From contig JALHNV010000006.1 in NCBI GenBank assembly GCA_022843325.1, forward strand, positions 20,593 through 84,592: a stretch of DNA of 64,000 bases, written 5' to 3'. Below are positions 11,174 through 20,500 of the stretch, piece by piece. The notes under the pieces were generated by a model. The model searched no databases. It was not told the origin of the DNA and saw nothing but the letters and a program-made list of their open reading frames with translations. Position numbers and translations under genes: made by a program. This DNA comes from Pseudolabrys sp. GTDB taxonomy: Bacteria; Pseudomonadota; Alphaproteobacteria; Rhizobiales; Xanthobacteraceae. Every line of letters begins with the position of its first letter. The stretch's first letter is position 1.

Positions 11174-11815
11174 TCAGCCGAACAGCGCGTCAATGTCGCG
11201 CTGGCTGGCATGGCCCGCATCGCCGTCCAGCTTGGGCCCGTTTAGCAGGCCGCCACAGCGGGCAGGGGCTTCCGCAGCCGGCGAACCGGCCGCGCCATTG
11301 CAGCGGGCCAGCATCTGCGTGAGTCGGTCCTCGACCTCGTTTAACGCGGCGATCACCTTTCCGATACGCTGGCCGGCGAGATCCTGGAAATTGCACGCTT
11401 CGAAGATCCGAACGGTGTGATCCTGAATGTCCTGCGCCAGGCCCCGCTCGTAGTCGCGCGTCAGCGCTGCGGACAAGGCTCTGGCGCTGTCGTCGATGCA
11501 TTCAGTGGACCTGAGAATCGTTTCGGCGCCTCTCTCCATGCTTTCGACAGCGGCGCCGAGTTCGCCGGAGGCGCGCGTCATGCGCCGTTCCTTGTCGGCG
11601 CCGATCAGCGCGATGAGATCGCGTTTGTGCCGGACGACGGTTTCCTGCAGCAGCATCAATTCGCTCTTGAGCGGCTGCGGGGGATCGGCGGCTTTTGACG
11701 GCGCGTGCAGCGAACTGCGCTCGTCGAGGCTGTGCCGGGGTTGCGGGCTCGTTGGCAGCAACGTTGCACGTCCGAGCGGCAACGTTTGCTCGATGCGAAA
11801 AATCTTGCGCTGCAC
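11174..11815 (-). CDS. CheZ-family chemotaxis phosphatase-like protein
   Basis: Helical region ...MERGAETILRSTECIDDSARAL...IQDHTVRIFEACNFQDLAGQRIGKVIAALNEVEDRL with CheZ-like NFQDLAGQRI motif and short C-terminal ALFG tail. Confidence 0.75.
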   Translation of the reverse strand: MQRKIFRIEQTLPLGRATLLPTSPQPRHSLDERSSLHAPSKAADPPQPLKSELMLLQETVVRHKRDLIALIGADKERRMTRASGELGAAVESMERGAETILRSTECIDDSARALSAALTRDYERGLAQDIQDHTVRIFEACNFQDLAGQRIGKVIAALNEVEDRLTQMLARCNGAAGSPAAEAPARCGGLLNGPKLDGDAGHASQRDIDALFG

Positions 11816-12084
11816 GTCACGCCCCCACGCCGTGTTTCAGTCCACAGGCTTTACGGCATGGCCAATTAACGCTGGGTTGCAGTGCGAAGCGCGCCGCTGC
11901 CAAATCGCGCGAACAAGGTAAACGCCCGATTCACCATGGCCGTGCGCCTTTTACGCAAAATAAAGGCTGGGCCACGAAACGCGCGTGCGAAAGCAGCAAT
12001 GCGCCTGCGGTGCAGGCAAGGTTTACCAATCGGTGTTTGGGTCGATGGGTACAGGACCAAGACCAGCGTTTCGAGAGTAGCCTC

Positions 12085-12849
12085 ATGCACCGCGCAGTTA
12101 TCACCGGATTGTTTGTCACACTTAGTGCCGGCAGTGCGTCGGCACAATACTATACATCAGCGCCATACGGACGGCCGATGTCGTCGACGCCGCAGATGGT
12201 AGTGGTCGCGCAACCGCCGCAAATGCGCGCCGAGATGGGCGGCGGGTTCATCGAGTTTTTGTTCAGCGGTCCGCAGCCGCCGCGCCACGCCGCGCCGCCG
12301 CCGACCTTCTATCAGCACGAACCGCAACTGCAGCCGGCGCCGCGCGCTGCCTATGCCAGTGTCGGTCCGATGCAGCACGCGCCGGACTACCGGAACGCAC
12401 CGATCGACCCGCGTTATCTGCGTCAGGAGGTCGAGTACTCCGGTACCGAGACGCCCGGCACCATCGTGGTCGATACGCCGAACAAGTTTTTGTATCTGGT
12501 GCAGGAAGGTGGACGCGCTTTGCGCTATGGCATTGGCGTCGGCCGGCCGGGCTTCACCTGGTCCGGTGAGCATCTGGTCTCGGCGAAGAAAGAATGGCCG
12601 AGCTGGGTGCCGCCCGAGGAGATGCTGGAGCGCCAGCCGTATCTGCCGCGGTTCATGCCCGGCGGCCCGACCAATCCGCTCGGCGCGCGCGCGCTCTATC
12701 TCGGTTCGACGCTGTACCGCATCCACGGCTCCAACGAGCCGTGGACCATCGGACAGAACGTGTCCTCGGGATGTATCCGCATGCGGAACGAGGACGTGGT
12801 CGACCTTTACACCCGCGTCGGTGTCGGCACTAAAGTGGTGGTGATGTAG
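12085..12849 (+). CDS. L,D-transpeptidase (YkuD/ErfK family)
   Basis: Signal peptide MHRAVITGLFVTLSAGSASA; GTIVVDTPNKFLYLVQEGG... and catalytic HGSNEPWTIGQNVSSGCIRMRNEDVVDLY. Confidence 0.93.
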   Translation: MHRAVITGLFVTLSAGSASAQYYTSAPYGRPMSSTPQMVVVAQPPQMRAEMGGGFIEFLFSGPQPPRHAAPPPTFYQHEPQLQPAPRAAYASVGPMQHAPDYRNAPIDPRYLRQEVEYSGTETPGTIVVDTPNKFLYLVQEGGRALRYGIGVGRPGFTWSGEHLVSAKKEWPSWVPPEEMLERQPYLPRFMPGGPTNPLGARALYLGSTLYRIHGSNEPWTIGQNVSSGCIRMRNEDVVDLYTRVGVGTKVVVM

Positions 12850-12853
12850 GCGG

Positions 12854-13549
12854 TCAGCCTACATCACCGAAATCGCCGAAGTCACCACCATCCATCTCGG
12901 CAAAATCGGCACTGCCATCGTCGAGCAGGCCCGCGCTGCGGTCATTGCCGACGTCGCCGGCGCCGGCATCGCGCGAAAGATCGCTACTCGCGGCATTGTC
13001 ACCACCCCACGGCGACGCGGCTGCCGACTGTCCGCCGGCCGCTTCCGCACTTTTGCTGCCAAGCAGCGAACTGATCGAGCTGAACAGCAGCGCGCCGCCG
13101 ACCATGCCGGCCGCCGACGCTGCGGCGGTGCCGAGGAACGAGCCGCCCTGGCCGGGCGCTGCACCCGGAGTGCCTTGAGCCGCAGGGGCTGCGGAGGCCA
13201 GCGCGCCGCCGGTGTTCCAGCGTCCGTCATTGGCCGCATTGGCGCGCACGCTCGGCACCGACCCGCGCGCGGAGCCACCGCCCAGCGCATTGCGCATGGT
13301 GTCGAGGAAGCCGCCGCCGCCTTCGCGGGCGTCGTCGTCTTCGCCGCTGAGTTCGCGGATGCGCGCATCGGCGCGCTTGAGCGCTTCTTCCTGCACCAGC
13401 ACGGTTTGCACCAGGGCATAGACGGCGTGCGGCGCCTGCGCGAGACCGTCGGCGATGGCGCGCTCGGCTTCGGCATCGCGTGGTGCGCGCTCCAGCCGCG
13501 CGAGGCGGTCAAAAAGCTGATCAACCAGTTGGCGTTCCTGCGGCGTCAT
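12854..13549 (-). CDS. DUF2076 family protein
   Basis: MTPQERQLVDQLFDRLARLERAPRDAEAERAIADGLAQAPHAVYALVQTVLVQEEALKRADARIREL, Gly/Ala-rich tail. Confidence 0.85.
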   Translation of the reverse strand: MTPQERQLVDQLFDRLARLERAPRDAEAERAIADGLAQAPHAVYALVQTVLVQEEALKRADARIRELSGEDDDAREGGGGFLDTMRNALGGGSARGSVPSVRANAANDGRWNTGGALASAAPAAQGTPGAAPGQGGSFLGTAAASAAGMVGGALLFSSISSLLGSKSAEAAGGQSAAASPWGGDNAASSDLSRDAGAGDVGNDRSAGLLDDGSADFAEMDGGDFGDFGDVG

Positions 13550-13593
13550 GACGTCCTCCCAAAGGCGGTGTGCGCTTTGCCTAGAAACCGTAT

Positions 13594-14460
13594 CTAGGGT
13601 GTCTTGCCGCCGCCGCCAGAGGGGTTGGCTAGCGCCACGCCACGATCGGTCAGGAGCCGCGGGAAAGCATCCGAGTTGAAGTAGGCGTATTCGTGCTCCC
13701 GCAACGTCGTGAGCGGGTCGAGTTGCTTCAGCGCGTCGTCGACGAAGCCTGGGTGACACATAACAAGGCCACCGTCGGGCAGGCCGGTCAGAAACCGCGG
13801 AAAAATATCCGGAAAATGCGCGGCCGCCGTGAATGCGTAGGCGCCAGCGAAAGCCGGGTTTGTGGCAAGGCCCCGCCGTTCCGCCTTGCCGCGGAACCCC
13901 ATGCTGAGAATGTCGAGTACCAGCGCCTTGCTGTCGGGCAACCGGCGGGCGCCGCGGGCGCGGCCGCATTGCCGTACCCAGGCCTTCGGCGCCATTTCCG
14001 CCACCACCTGAAGAAAGGCGTCGCGCACCTGCGGCAGCAGTTGCACATGCTGGTGGCCGTCGACGAAGGCGGGAGCGCGGCCGAACACGCCGATGAAGGC
14101 GCGCATCTGGGCGGCAATTTCCGCAGCGAGGGATTCCGGGCTGAGCCGGCGCAGCATTGCCGACCGCATCAGATCCTTGTGCGGCGGGAAGGCGCCATGG
14201 CGCAGCGGCGCGAAGCCGGCGCTCATCGGCTTGAACGGCGCGGTGAGCGTGACATGCAGGCCGAGCGCGGCGCGCCGACCGTTAGCACTGACGTCGATCA
14301 ATGCCGCCGCTTCGGCCTGGTCGAGATGCGGCACCGGCATCATCACCGAGGTGGCGTTGAGCCGCCCGTGCGCAATCAACTCGCGGATCGCCGCGTTGAC
14401 ACCCGGCGCGATGCCGTAATCGTCGGCACAGAGCCAAATCCGGCGCGGGTTTGCGTTCAT
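13594..14460 (-). CDS. ChbG/HpnK (YdjC) family polysaccharide/hopanoid deacetylase
   Basis: RRIWLCADDYGIAPGVNAAIRELIAHGRLNATSVM...VDGHQHVQLLPQVRD... MCHPGFVDD. Confidence 0.88.
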   Translation of the reverse strand: MNANPRRIWLCADDYGIAPGVNAAIRELIAHGRLNATSVMMPVPHLDQAEAAALIDVSANGRRAALGLHVTLTAPFKPMSAGFAPLRHGAFPPHKDLMRSAMLRRLSPESLAAEIAAQMRAFIGVFGRAPAFVDGHQHVQLLPQVRDAFLQVVAEMAPKAWVRQCGRARGARRLPDSKALVLDILSMGFRGKAERRGLATNPAFAGAYAFTAAAHFPDIFPRFLTGLPDGGLVMCHPGFVDDALKQLDPLTTLREHEYAYFNSDAFPRLLTDRGVALANPSGGGGKTP

Positions 14461-14470
14461 CGGTTTTGAC

Positions 14471-15556
14471 TTATTCGGCGGCGCGCGCCGCGCCGCCCCG
14501 CGCTCGCGCGCTTTCCCGAGCCGGCTGCTTGCCGGTGTCGGCCGTATCGGCGCGCTTGATATTGTGTTCGGCGACGAAATAGACCGGACGTGCCTTCGCC
14601 TCCGACAAGAGCTTGCCGATGTATTCGCCGAGCACGCCGATCATGATCAGCTGCACGCCGCCGATGACCATCACGCTGACCACCAGCGACGGATAGCCGG
14701 GGACATCCTGTCCGAACAGCAGCGTTTCCATCAGGATCCAGCCGCCGAACAACAGCGCCGTTGCCGCCAGCAGCAATCCGAGCAGGCTGGCGACGCGCAG
14801 TGGCGCCACCGAGAAGGACGTCAGCCCCTCGATCGACAGGCCGATCAGCGTCCAGATGTTCCAGGTCGATGTGCCGTGCTCGCGCTGCGCCGGCTCATAG
14901 TCGACCCGGATCTGGCGGAAACCGATCCAGCTCGACAGGCCCTTGAAGAAACGGTTGCGCTCGGGCATTTGCCGCAACGCCGCCGCAGCGCGCGGTGACA
15001 GCAGACGGAAATCGCCGGCATCCTCAGGGATTTTCTGCCGCGCCCGCCAGTTCAGCAGCGAGTAGAATGCCTTGACGCCCAGGGTGCGCAGCCGCGGTTC
15101 GGTCTCGCGATGGGCCTTGGCGGTATAGACGACGTCATAGCCGTCATCGAGCCAGTGCCCGACCAGGGTTTGGATCAGGGTCGGCGGATGCTGGCCGTCG
15201 CCGTCCATGAACAGCACGGCGCCGAGCCGCGCGTGTTCGAGACCGGCAAGCAAGGCGGCTTCCTTGCCGAAATTGCGCGACAGCGTGACAACCTGCACGT
15301 CGAGCGGCAGCGCCGGCAGCGACTGCGCGATCCGGCTGGTGTCATCATGGCTGCCGTCGTCGACATAGACGACCTCCATGGCGAGGCCGTATTTGCTTTG
15401 CAGATAGCGCGCGACTTCGGCGATGCGTTCGTGCAGGCCGGCGAGGCCTTTGGCTTCATTGAAGACAGGAACCACGATCGACAATCCGGGAGAAGCGGGC
15501 GATGAGTTCCGCGGCCGCGAAATGCGTGTGCCAGATTTTGCCGGTTTGACCGCCAT
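14471..15556 (-). CDS. Family 2 glycosyltransferase (polyprenyl-phosphate sugar transferase type)
   Basis: LSIVVPVFNEAKGLAGLHERI...VYVDDGSHDDTSRIA...SRNFGKEAALLAGLEHA...FMDGDGQHPP; two C-terminal TM helices. Confidence 0.93.
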   Translation of the reverse strand: MAVKPAKSGTRISRPRNSSPASPGLSIVVPVFNEAKGLAGLHERIAEVARYLQSKYGLAMEVVYVDDGSHDDTSRIAQSLPALPLDVQVVTLSRNFGKEAALLAGLEHARLGAVLFMDGDGQHPPTLIQTLVGHWLDDGYDVVYTAKAHRETEPRLRTLGVKAFYSLLNWRARQKIPEDAGDFRLLSPRAAAALRQMPERNRFFKGLSSWIGFRQIRVDYEPAQREHGTSTWNIWTLIGLSIEGLTSFSVAPLRVASLLGLLLAATALLFGGWILMETLLFGQDVPGYPSLVVSVMVIGGVQLIMIGVLGEYIGKLLSEAKARPVYFVAEHNIKRADTADTGKQPARESARARGGAARAAE

Positions 15557-15696
15557 TGTTTTGCCTGTCGCTCTCCGTGACGCCGATCTATACCGCACCG
15601 GGGCAGCGCTGTCGCCTGCACCGCCCGCCACCAAAGTCGCACAGCCTGCCGGGCAGACCGGGTCGATCCGGTGGCGGCGAGATGGTAGGAAGGACG

Positions 15697-16140
15697 ATGA
15701 TTCCGGCGCCTCTCAAGAACATCATCGACCGTCTCACAGTGGCCTGGCACGAGCGTGCCATTGCCCTGAAGGCGATCAGTTTTGCCATGGTCGGCGTCGT
15801 CAATACGCTGATCGATCTCAGTGTTTTCTGGACCACCGTGAACTTCCTGCAATGGGCATTGGTGCCCGCCAATGTGTTCGCCTGGCTGGTGGCGGTGTCG
15901 TTCTCCTACGCCATGAATTCCTTCACCACCTTCGGTCCGGAATCCGGGCGCGTGCTGCGCTGGCGCGACTACGGCACCTTCGTCGCCTCGGGCATCGCCG
16001 GCATGATCGCCAGCACCACGACGCTGGTGCTGCTGTCCTACGTGTTGCCCGTGCTGGCGGCCAAGCTGATATCGATCCTGGTCAGCTTCGTGGTCAACTT
16101 CTCGCTGTCGCACTTCGTGGTGTTCAAGAAGCGCGTATAG
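15697..16140 (+). CDS. GtrA family membrane protein
   Basis: ALKAISFAMVGVVNTLIDLSVFWTTVNFL...NVFAWLVAVSFSYAMNSFTTFG...SFVVNFSLSHFVVFKKRV. Confidence 0.9.
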   Translation: MIPAPLKNIIDRLTVAWHERAIALKAISFAMVGVVNTLIDLSVFWTTVNFLQWALVPANVFAWLVAVSFSYAMNSFTTFGPESGRVLRWRDYGTFVASGIAGMIASTTTLVLLSYVLPVLAAKLISILVSFVVNFSLSHFVVFKKRV

Positions 16141-16153
16141 CGGCCGACCTGAT

Positions 16154-17125
16154 CTATAACCCCGCCTCGAGCTTGGCGTAGAGCGGGTTGTCGCGCGCGA
16201 ACACGTAGTCGAGATCGGCGACGGCGACGGCTTCGGCGCCGTTGTCGCGCAGGTAGCTGGTCAGCGCATAGACCTGGCCGGGCGGGCAGTGCAGCGTCAG
16301 CATGCCCGACGAGGTCGGACCGCCGAACGGCGTGGCCACGCCGAATTTCTGTTTGGCATTCTCGACCAGCGCGGCATCGCAGGCGGCAAACCGTGCCCGC
16401 ACTTCGCGGAAGGCGCGGGCGCGTGCTTGCGCGGCGATGCGATCGAGGATGACGCGTGCGGTCTCGCGTTCGCTTGGTCCCCAGTTGGCACCGCGCGCCG
16501 CCACCAGATTGGCCTGCGAGCGCAACATGGTGCCGTCATCGACGATCTTCAGGCCGTTGGCGACCAGCGTGTTGCCGGTAGTGGTGATGTCGACGATCAA
16601 TTCGGCGGTGCCGGCGCCGGGCGCACCCTCGGTCGCGCCGGAACTTTCGACGATGCGATAGTCGATGATGCCGTGCGCCGAGAAGAATTCGCGCGTCAGG
16701 TTGATGTACTTGGTCGCGACCCGCATCTTGCGGCCGTGGTGATGACGGAACGCGGTGGCGACGTCGTCGATGTCGGCCATGGTGCGCACGTCGATCCAGG
16801 CCTGCGGCACGGCGACCACGACATTGGCGAAGCCGAAGCCGAGGCCTTCGATCAGCACCACGCGCGTGTCCGCGTCGGGAATCATTTCCCGCACCAGATC
16901 TTCGCCGGTGACGCCGAGATGTACGGCGCCGGCCGCGAGCTGTGCGGTGATTTCCGACGCCGAGATATAGGCGACCTCGACGCCGTCGAGCCCGGCAATC
17001 GCGCCGCGATAATCGCGCGCGCCACGCGGCTTGACCAGATTGAGCCCGGCGCGGGCGAAGAACGCCTCGGCGTTTTCCTGCAGCCGGCCTTTGGCCGGCA
17101 CGGCGAGAACCAGCGGCGAACTCAT
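16154..17125 (-). CDS. hisG: ATP phosphoribosyltransferase
   Basis: [24 protein letters not shown]...[14 protein letters not shown]... [33 protein letters not shown]. Confidence 0.95.
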   Translation of the reverse strand: MSSPLVLAVPAKGRLQENAEAFFARAGLNLVKPRGARDYRGAIAGLDGVEVAYISASEITAQLAAGAVHLGVTGEDLVREMIPDADTRVVLIEGLGFGFANVVVAVPQAWIDVRTMADIDDVATAFRHHHGRKMRVATKYINLTREFFSAHGIIDYRIVESSGATEGAPGAGTAELIVDITTTGNTLVANGLKIVDDGTMLRSQANLVAARGANWGPSERETARVILDRIAAQARARAFREVRARFAACDAALVENAKQKFGVATPFGGPTSSGMLTLHCPPGQVYALTSYLRDNGAEAVAVADLDYVFARDNPLYAKLEAGL

Positions 17126-18276
17126 GATGCGGCTCCGTACATCGCCAGCCGCTCGATCCAGACTGCAAGACCGACCGCGGGAATGGGCTCGCGAGCGCCG
17201 AGACGGGTCAGCAGGCCGTCGTAGCGGCCGCCGGCCACCAGCGGATCGCCGACGCGGGCCGGATCGGTCAGCTCGAACACAAAGCCCGAGTAATAGTCGA
17301 AACCGCGCCCGAAGGCGGTGGCGAATTTGATCCGCTTGAGATCGACGCCGCGCGCGGCGAGGAAACCGGTGCGGCTTTCGAACAGGTCGAGCGCCGGGGC
17401 GAGGGCGCCCGCCATGTTGGCGTCGGCGGCGAGCGCGCGCAGGGCCGCCGCCGCCTGGTCGGGATCGCCACCGATGACGAGGAAGCGTTCGATCAGGCCG
17501 CGGACATCGCCCGGCAGCTTGGCGCCGGCGCCCAGCGCCGACTGCTCGAGGAAACGGTCGGCGATTTCCCCGACGGAGCGGCCGCCGACCGCGGTGATGC
17601 CGGCAATCGACAACAGGTCGGTGACCAGCGCGTGCGCGCCCTTCGGGTCGGAGCCGGCCAGCGCCGCCAGCACGCCCTGGTACTCAGGGCGCGTGCTGTT
17701 GCCGCCCAGCACCAGCCGGTCGAGGTCCTGCGCCAGATTGCTCTTGCGGTTGAAGTCCTTGATCAGCCGTCGCTTCCAGGCCGACGGCAGATCGAGCCCG
17801 GCCACCAGCGCGGCAAACAGCGCCACGTCGCCGGTGCTGATGTCGGGCGCGTTCAGGCCGTAATGCGCGGTCGCTTCCAGCGCCAGCGACAGCATCTCGG
17901 CATCGGCGGCCGCCTTGTCGGTACGGCCGAAGGATTCGATGCCCGCTTGCAGGAATTCGGCGGGCTGGTCGGTGCGGTGGCGAAAAACCGGGCCGAGGTA
18001 GCTGAACCCGGCCGGACGCCCGGCAGCCGCTGAGGCGAGATAATCGCGGGACACCGGAATGGTCAGGTCGGGACGCAGGCAGAATTCGGCCCCCCCGGGC
18101 GCGGTCGTCAGATACATGCGTCTGCGGATGTCTTCCCCGGACAGATCGAGGAACGGCTCGGCGGGCTGCAGGATGGCGGGCGTGACGCGGCCATAGCCGG
18201 CGCGCTCATAGGAGGCGACCAGCGCCTCCGCCCGTGCGCCGGGTCCCGTCGTCTGCTTGGTTGCGCTTGCGTCCAT
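17122..18276 (-). CDS. hisZ: ATP phosphoribosyltransferase regulatory subunit
   Basis: HisRS-like fold motifs ([41 protein letters not shown]) lacking full HisRS; overlaps hisG by 4 nt. Confidence 0.93.
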   Translation of the reverse strand: MDASATKQTTGPGARAEALVASYERAGYGRVTPAILQPAEPFLDLSGEDIRRRMYLTTAPGGAEFCLRPDLTIPVSRDYLASAAAGRPAGFSYLGPVFRHRTDQPAEFLQAGIESFGRTDKAAADAEMLSLALEATAHYGLNAPDISTGDVALFAALVAGLDLPSAWKRRLIKDFNRKSNLAQDLDRLVLGGNSTRPEYQGVLAALAGSDPKGAHALVTDLLSIAGITAVGGRSVGEIADRFLEQSALGAGAKLPGDVRGLIERFLVIGGDPDQAAAALRALAADANMAGALAPALDLFESRTGFLAARGVDLKRIKFATAFGRGFDYYSGFVFELTDPARVGDPLVAGGRYDGLLTRLGAREPIPAVGLAVWIERLAMYGAAS

Positions 18277-18493
18277 CGTGCCGTCAGCCTTTGTCCTTCA
18301 ACAAAGGCGGCCTTTAGCATGTCCCGCTTAAGGATTCGACGGCGTTTCGCCGCTGCCCTTAACGCCCTCACGGTGCAAATGACTGGCGTCGTTAACGAAT
18401 CCCGGTGCGCGCGGGAGCTATTCCGCATTGCGGTACGCGGGTAAGACAATATCAACACAACCAGTATTGAGTATAACTTGATGGAGTTTCACG

Positions 18494-18988
18494 ATGTCAC
18501 AGACACAGCCAGTTCACCCCGATACAGAGCCAATCCAGCGCGACGTGGTCGAGGCCTTTTACCGGGCTTACGCCGCGCGCGACATCGCATTAATCGCGCC
18601 GTTCCTCGACGACGACATCAAGTTCACCATTAGCGGGCCGGTCGATGTGCTGCCATTTTGCGGCGTCCGCCATGGCAAGGTGGCCGTGCTCGATCTGATC
18701 GAACGGCAGATGCCGGCAGTTTTCCGTGTCTTTAGTTTTGTCACCGAAAACATGCTGGTCGATGGCGACCGCGCCTCGACGCTCAATCGCCTCTCGGCCT
18801 GGCGGAATTCCGACGGCCGCGTGATCAGCTACCGGCTCGCGCACTTCATGCGCTTTCGCAACGGCCAGGTGGCTGAGATTTTGTCCTTGATCGACAGTTT
18901 CGACGCGGTCGAGCAGGTGATCGGTCATCCGCTCGATGTGCACGACACCCGCGATGCGGCGTTGGACTGCGACCTGGTCGCGGTCTGA
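18494..18988 (+). CDS. SnoaL-like / NTF2-family protein (ketosteroid isomerase-like)
   Basis: VVEAFYRAYAARDIALIAPFLDDDIKFTISGPVDVLPFCGVRHGKVAVLDLI... HFMRFRNGQVAEILSLIDSFDAVEQVIGHPL. Confidence 0.85.
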   Translation: MSQTQPVHPDTEPIQRDVVEAFYRAYAARDIALIAPFLDDDIKFTISGPVDVLPFCGVRHGKVAVLDLIERQMPAVFRVFSFVTENMLVDGDRASTLNRLSAWRNSDGRVISYRLAHFMRFRNGQVAEILSLIDSFDAVEQVIGHPLDVHDTRDAALDCDLVAV

Positions 18989-18995
18989 CAAGCTT

Positions 18996-20030
18996 CTACG
19001 CCGCGGGCTCAACCTCGTCGACTTGCTGCACGTCCTGGACGTGCTGCACGTCCTGTCCCGGCAACACCGTTTCCTCGGGTTCGGCCGCCGTCTGCATCGA
19101 CTGCGGTGCGGCGGCACCGTCGACGGCTTCGACCGGCGCCTGAGCGGCGTGCGGTGTCTCGCTGGCATGCACCGTCACATCGACCGTCATGCCGAGAAAC
19201 TGTCCCTTGGTGCCGTCGAAAACACCGGAGATGGGGATGGCCTGCGAGGGATCGCGCGTCACCGCGATGCGGATCAGGTTATCGCCAGCGATGAGGCCAT
19301 TGGTCGGGTCGTATTCCACCCAACCGGCACCGGGCAGATAGACATCGGCCCAGGCATGCGTTGCGCCGGAGCCCTGCATGGCGCCATCGGCGCCGTCGAG
19401 CGCGGGGTCGTAGAGATAACCGGTGACGAAGCGGGCGCCGAAGCCAAGGCTGCGCACCGCCTCGATGAAAAGCAGCGCGAAGTCGCGGCAGGTGCCGCTC
19501 TGCCGCTGCAAGGTCTCGATCGGCGTTTGCGTGCCTTCCTCGTAACGCGCGGCGTACATGAACTCGGCCTTGATGGCGGAATTGATGTTGGCCAGCAGAT
19601 TATAGGTCGACATGAAGCGCCCTTTGACGAAGCGCTTCGCCCAGGTCTCCACCAAGCTCTGGGGGTCGGGATAATGGCGGTCGAGCAGGCGGCCGAGATC
19701 GCTGCGGTCATTGGCCGAATAGACGAAGGGGTAGACCTGCGCTTCGGCAGCAATCGGGAAATTCGGCCGCGCCAGGCCGTAATGTTCGAGATGCAGCGTG
19801 CTGACAATCAGCAGTTCGGCCGCCTCGTTGGCGAATTCGACGCGCGCGACCGAGTTGCCGAACACGTCATGCATCCAGCGCAACTCGCCGGGCGGCGACA
19901 GCGTCAGTTCGGCGCCGACCAGCCGCAAGTCGTGGCTGTCGCGCGGCCGCAGCATCAGGCGATGCGCGCCGAACGGCACGGGGTTGGAATACCTGTAGCG
20001 GGTCTCGTGGCGCACCGTCAGATATTTCAT
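18996..20030 (-). CDS. Transglutaminase-like family protein
   Basis: MKYLTVRHETRYRYSNPVPFGAHRLMLRPRDSHDLRL...; QSGTCRDFALLFIEAVRSLGFGARFVTGYL... THAWADVYLPGAGWVEYDPTNGL (Cys-His-Asp triad). Confidence 0.95.
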   Translation of the reverse strand: MKYLTVRHETRYRYSNPVPFGAHRLMLRPRDSHDLRLVGAELTLSPPGELRWMHDVFGNSVARVEFANEAAELLIVSTLHLEHYGLARPNFPIAAEAQVYPFVYSANDRSDLGRLLDRHYPDPQSLVETWAKRFVKGRFMSTYNLLANINSAIKAEFMYAARYEEGTQTPIETLQRQSGTCRDFALLFIEAVRSLGFGARFVTGYLYDPALDGADGAMQGSGATHAWADVYLPGAGWVEYDPTNGLIAGDNLIRIAVTRDPSQAIPISGVFDGTKGQFLGMTVDVTVHASETPHAAQAPVEAVDGAAAPQSMQTAAEPEETVLPGQDVQHVQDVQQVDEVEPAA

Positions 20031-20056
20031 GGGGATGAGGCCTGACGATGTTGCGC

Positions 20057-20371
20057 TTAGAGGGGGCGGGGCTTGCGCTCCGGGGCTTGGTCGGGCGGGG
20101 CGGCTGCCTCGGTATGGGCATCCCCTCGTGTGCCGGCGGGTTCGGCCGGTTCTTCCAGCGGACCGGGCTTGAGCGCCGGCACAAGCGGAAAACGGCAGCC
20201 GGTATGCCGCTGCATCAACATCTGAATTGGGAACGGCCAACGCTCGTCCACGACCCCGGCGCCTTTTCTTGTTATGGGCTTATGCGGGGAGAACGCGCGA
20301 ACGCAGCGATAAGTTCCATCGCTGCCGAGCGATTGTGCAGCATCCGAGCGCGGGCTGTTTCCTCCGCTCAT
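20057..20371 (-). CDS. Hypothetical protein (uncertain)
   Basis: Open frame directly upstream of the transglutaminase gene, ...MLMQRHTGCRFPLVPALKPGPLEEPAEPAGTRGDAHTEAAAPPDQAPERKPRPL; its 5' part overlaps a repeat so only the C-terminal part may be real. Confidence 0.3.
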   Translation of the reverse strand: MSGGNSPRSDAAQSLGSDGTYRCVRAFSPHKPITRKGAGVVDERWPFPIQMLMQRHTGCRFPLVPALKPGPLEEPAEPAGTRGDAHTEAAAPPDQAPERKPRPL

Positions 20372-20451
20372 TCCCGCGCAAGCGGGAATCCAGAGCCGCG
20401 GGTTCGGAGGTTTACGCCCCTAGGTCCCCGCTTTCGCGGGGACGAGCGGGG
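20365..20451. repeat. Palindromic repeat, TTCCCGCGCAAGCGGGAATCCAG...TAGGTCCCCGCTTTCGCGGGGACGAGCGGG family, copy 1
   Basis: Two hairpins (TTCCCGC GCAA GCGGGAA; GTCCCCGC TTTC GCGGGGAC) separated by ~30 nt; related copy at 40960-41055. Confidence 0.8.
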
Positions 20452-20500
20452 TAGGGCCGCGCCGCGCGGGGACAAACGGGGTAAGCCGCGCCGGGGCGCC

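Noticed and set aside
12594-12833. Alternative-frame ORFs inside the L,D-transpeptidase gene
   Set aside because: Shadow frames of a clearly coding sequence with intact catalytic motif.
17122-18276. Possible second hisS gene
   Set aside because: The protein has HisRS-like motifs but lacks the full synthetase set and overlaps hisG, which identifies it as hisZ.
19021-19080. Short repeat ctgcacgtcctggacgtgctgcacgtcctg near the transglutaminase 3' end
   Set aside because: It encodes a low-complexity C-terminal tail (DVQHVQDVQQV) of the protein; local slippage, not a CRISPR or mobile repeat.
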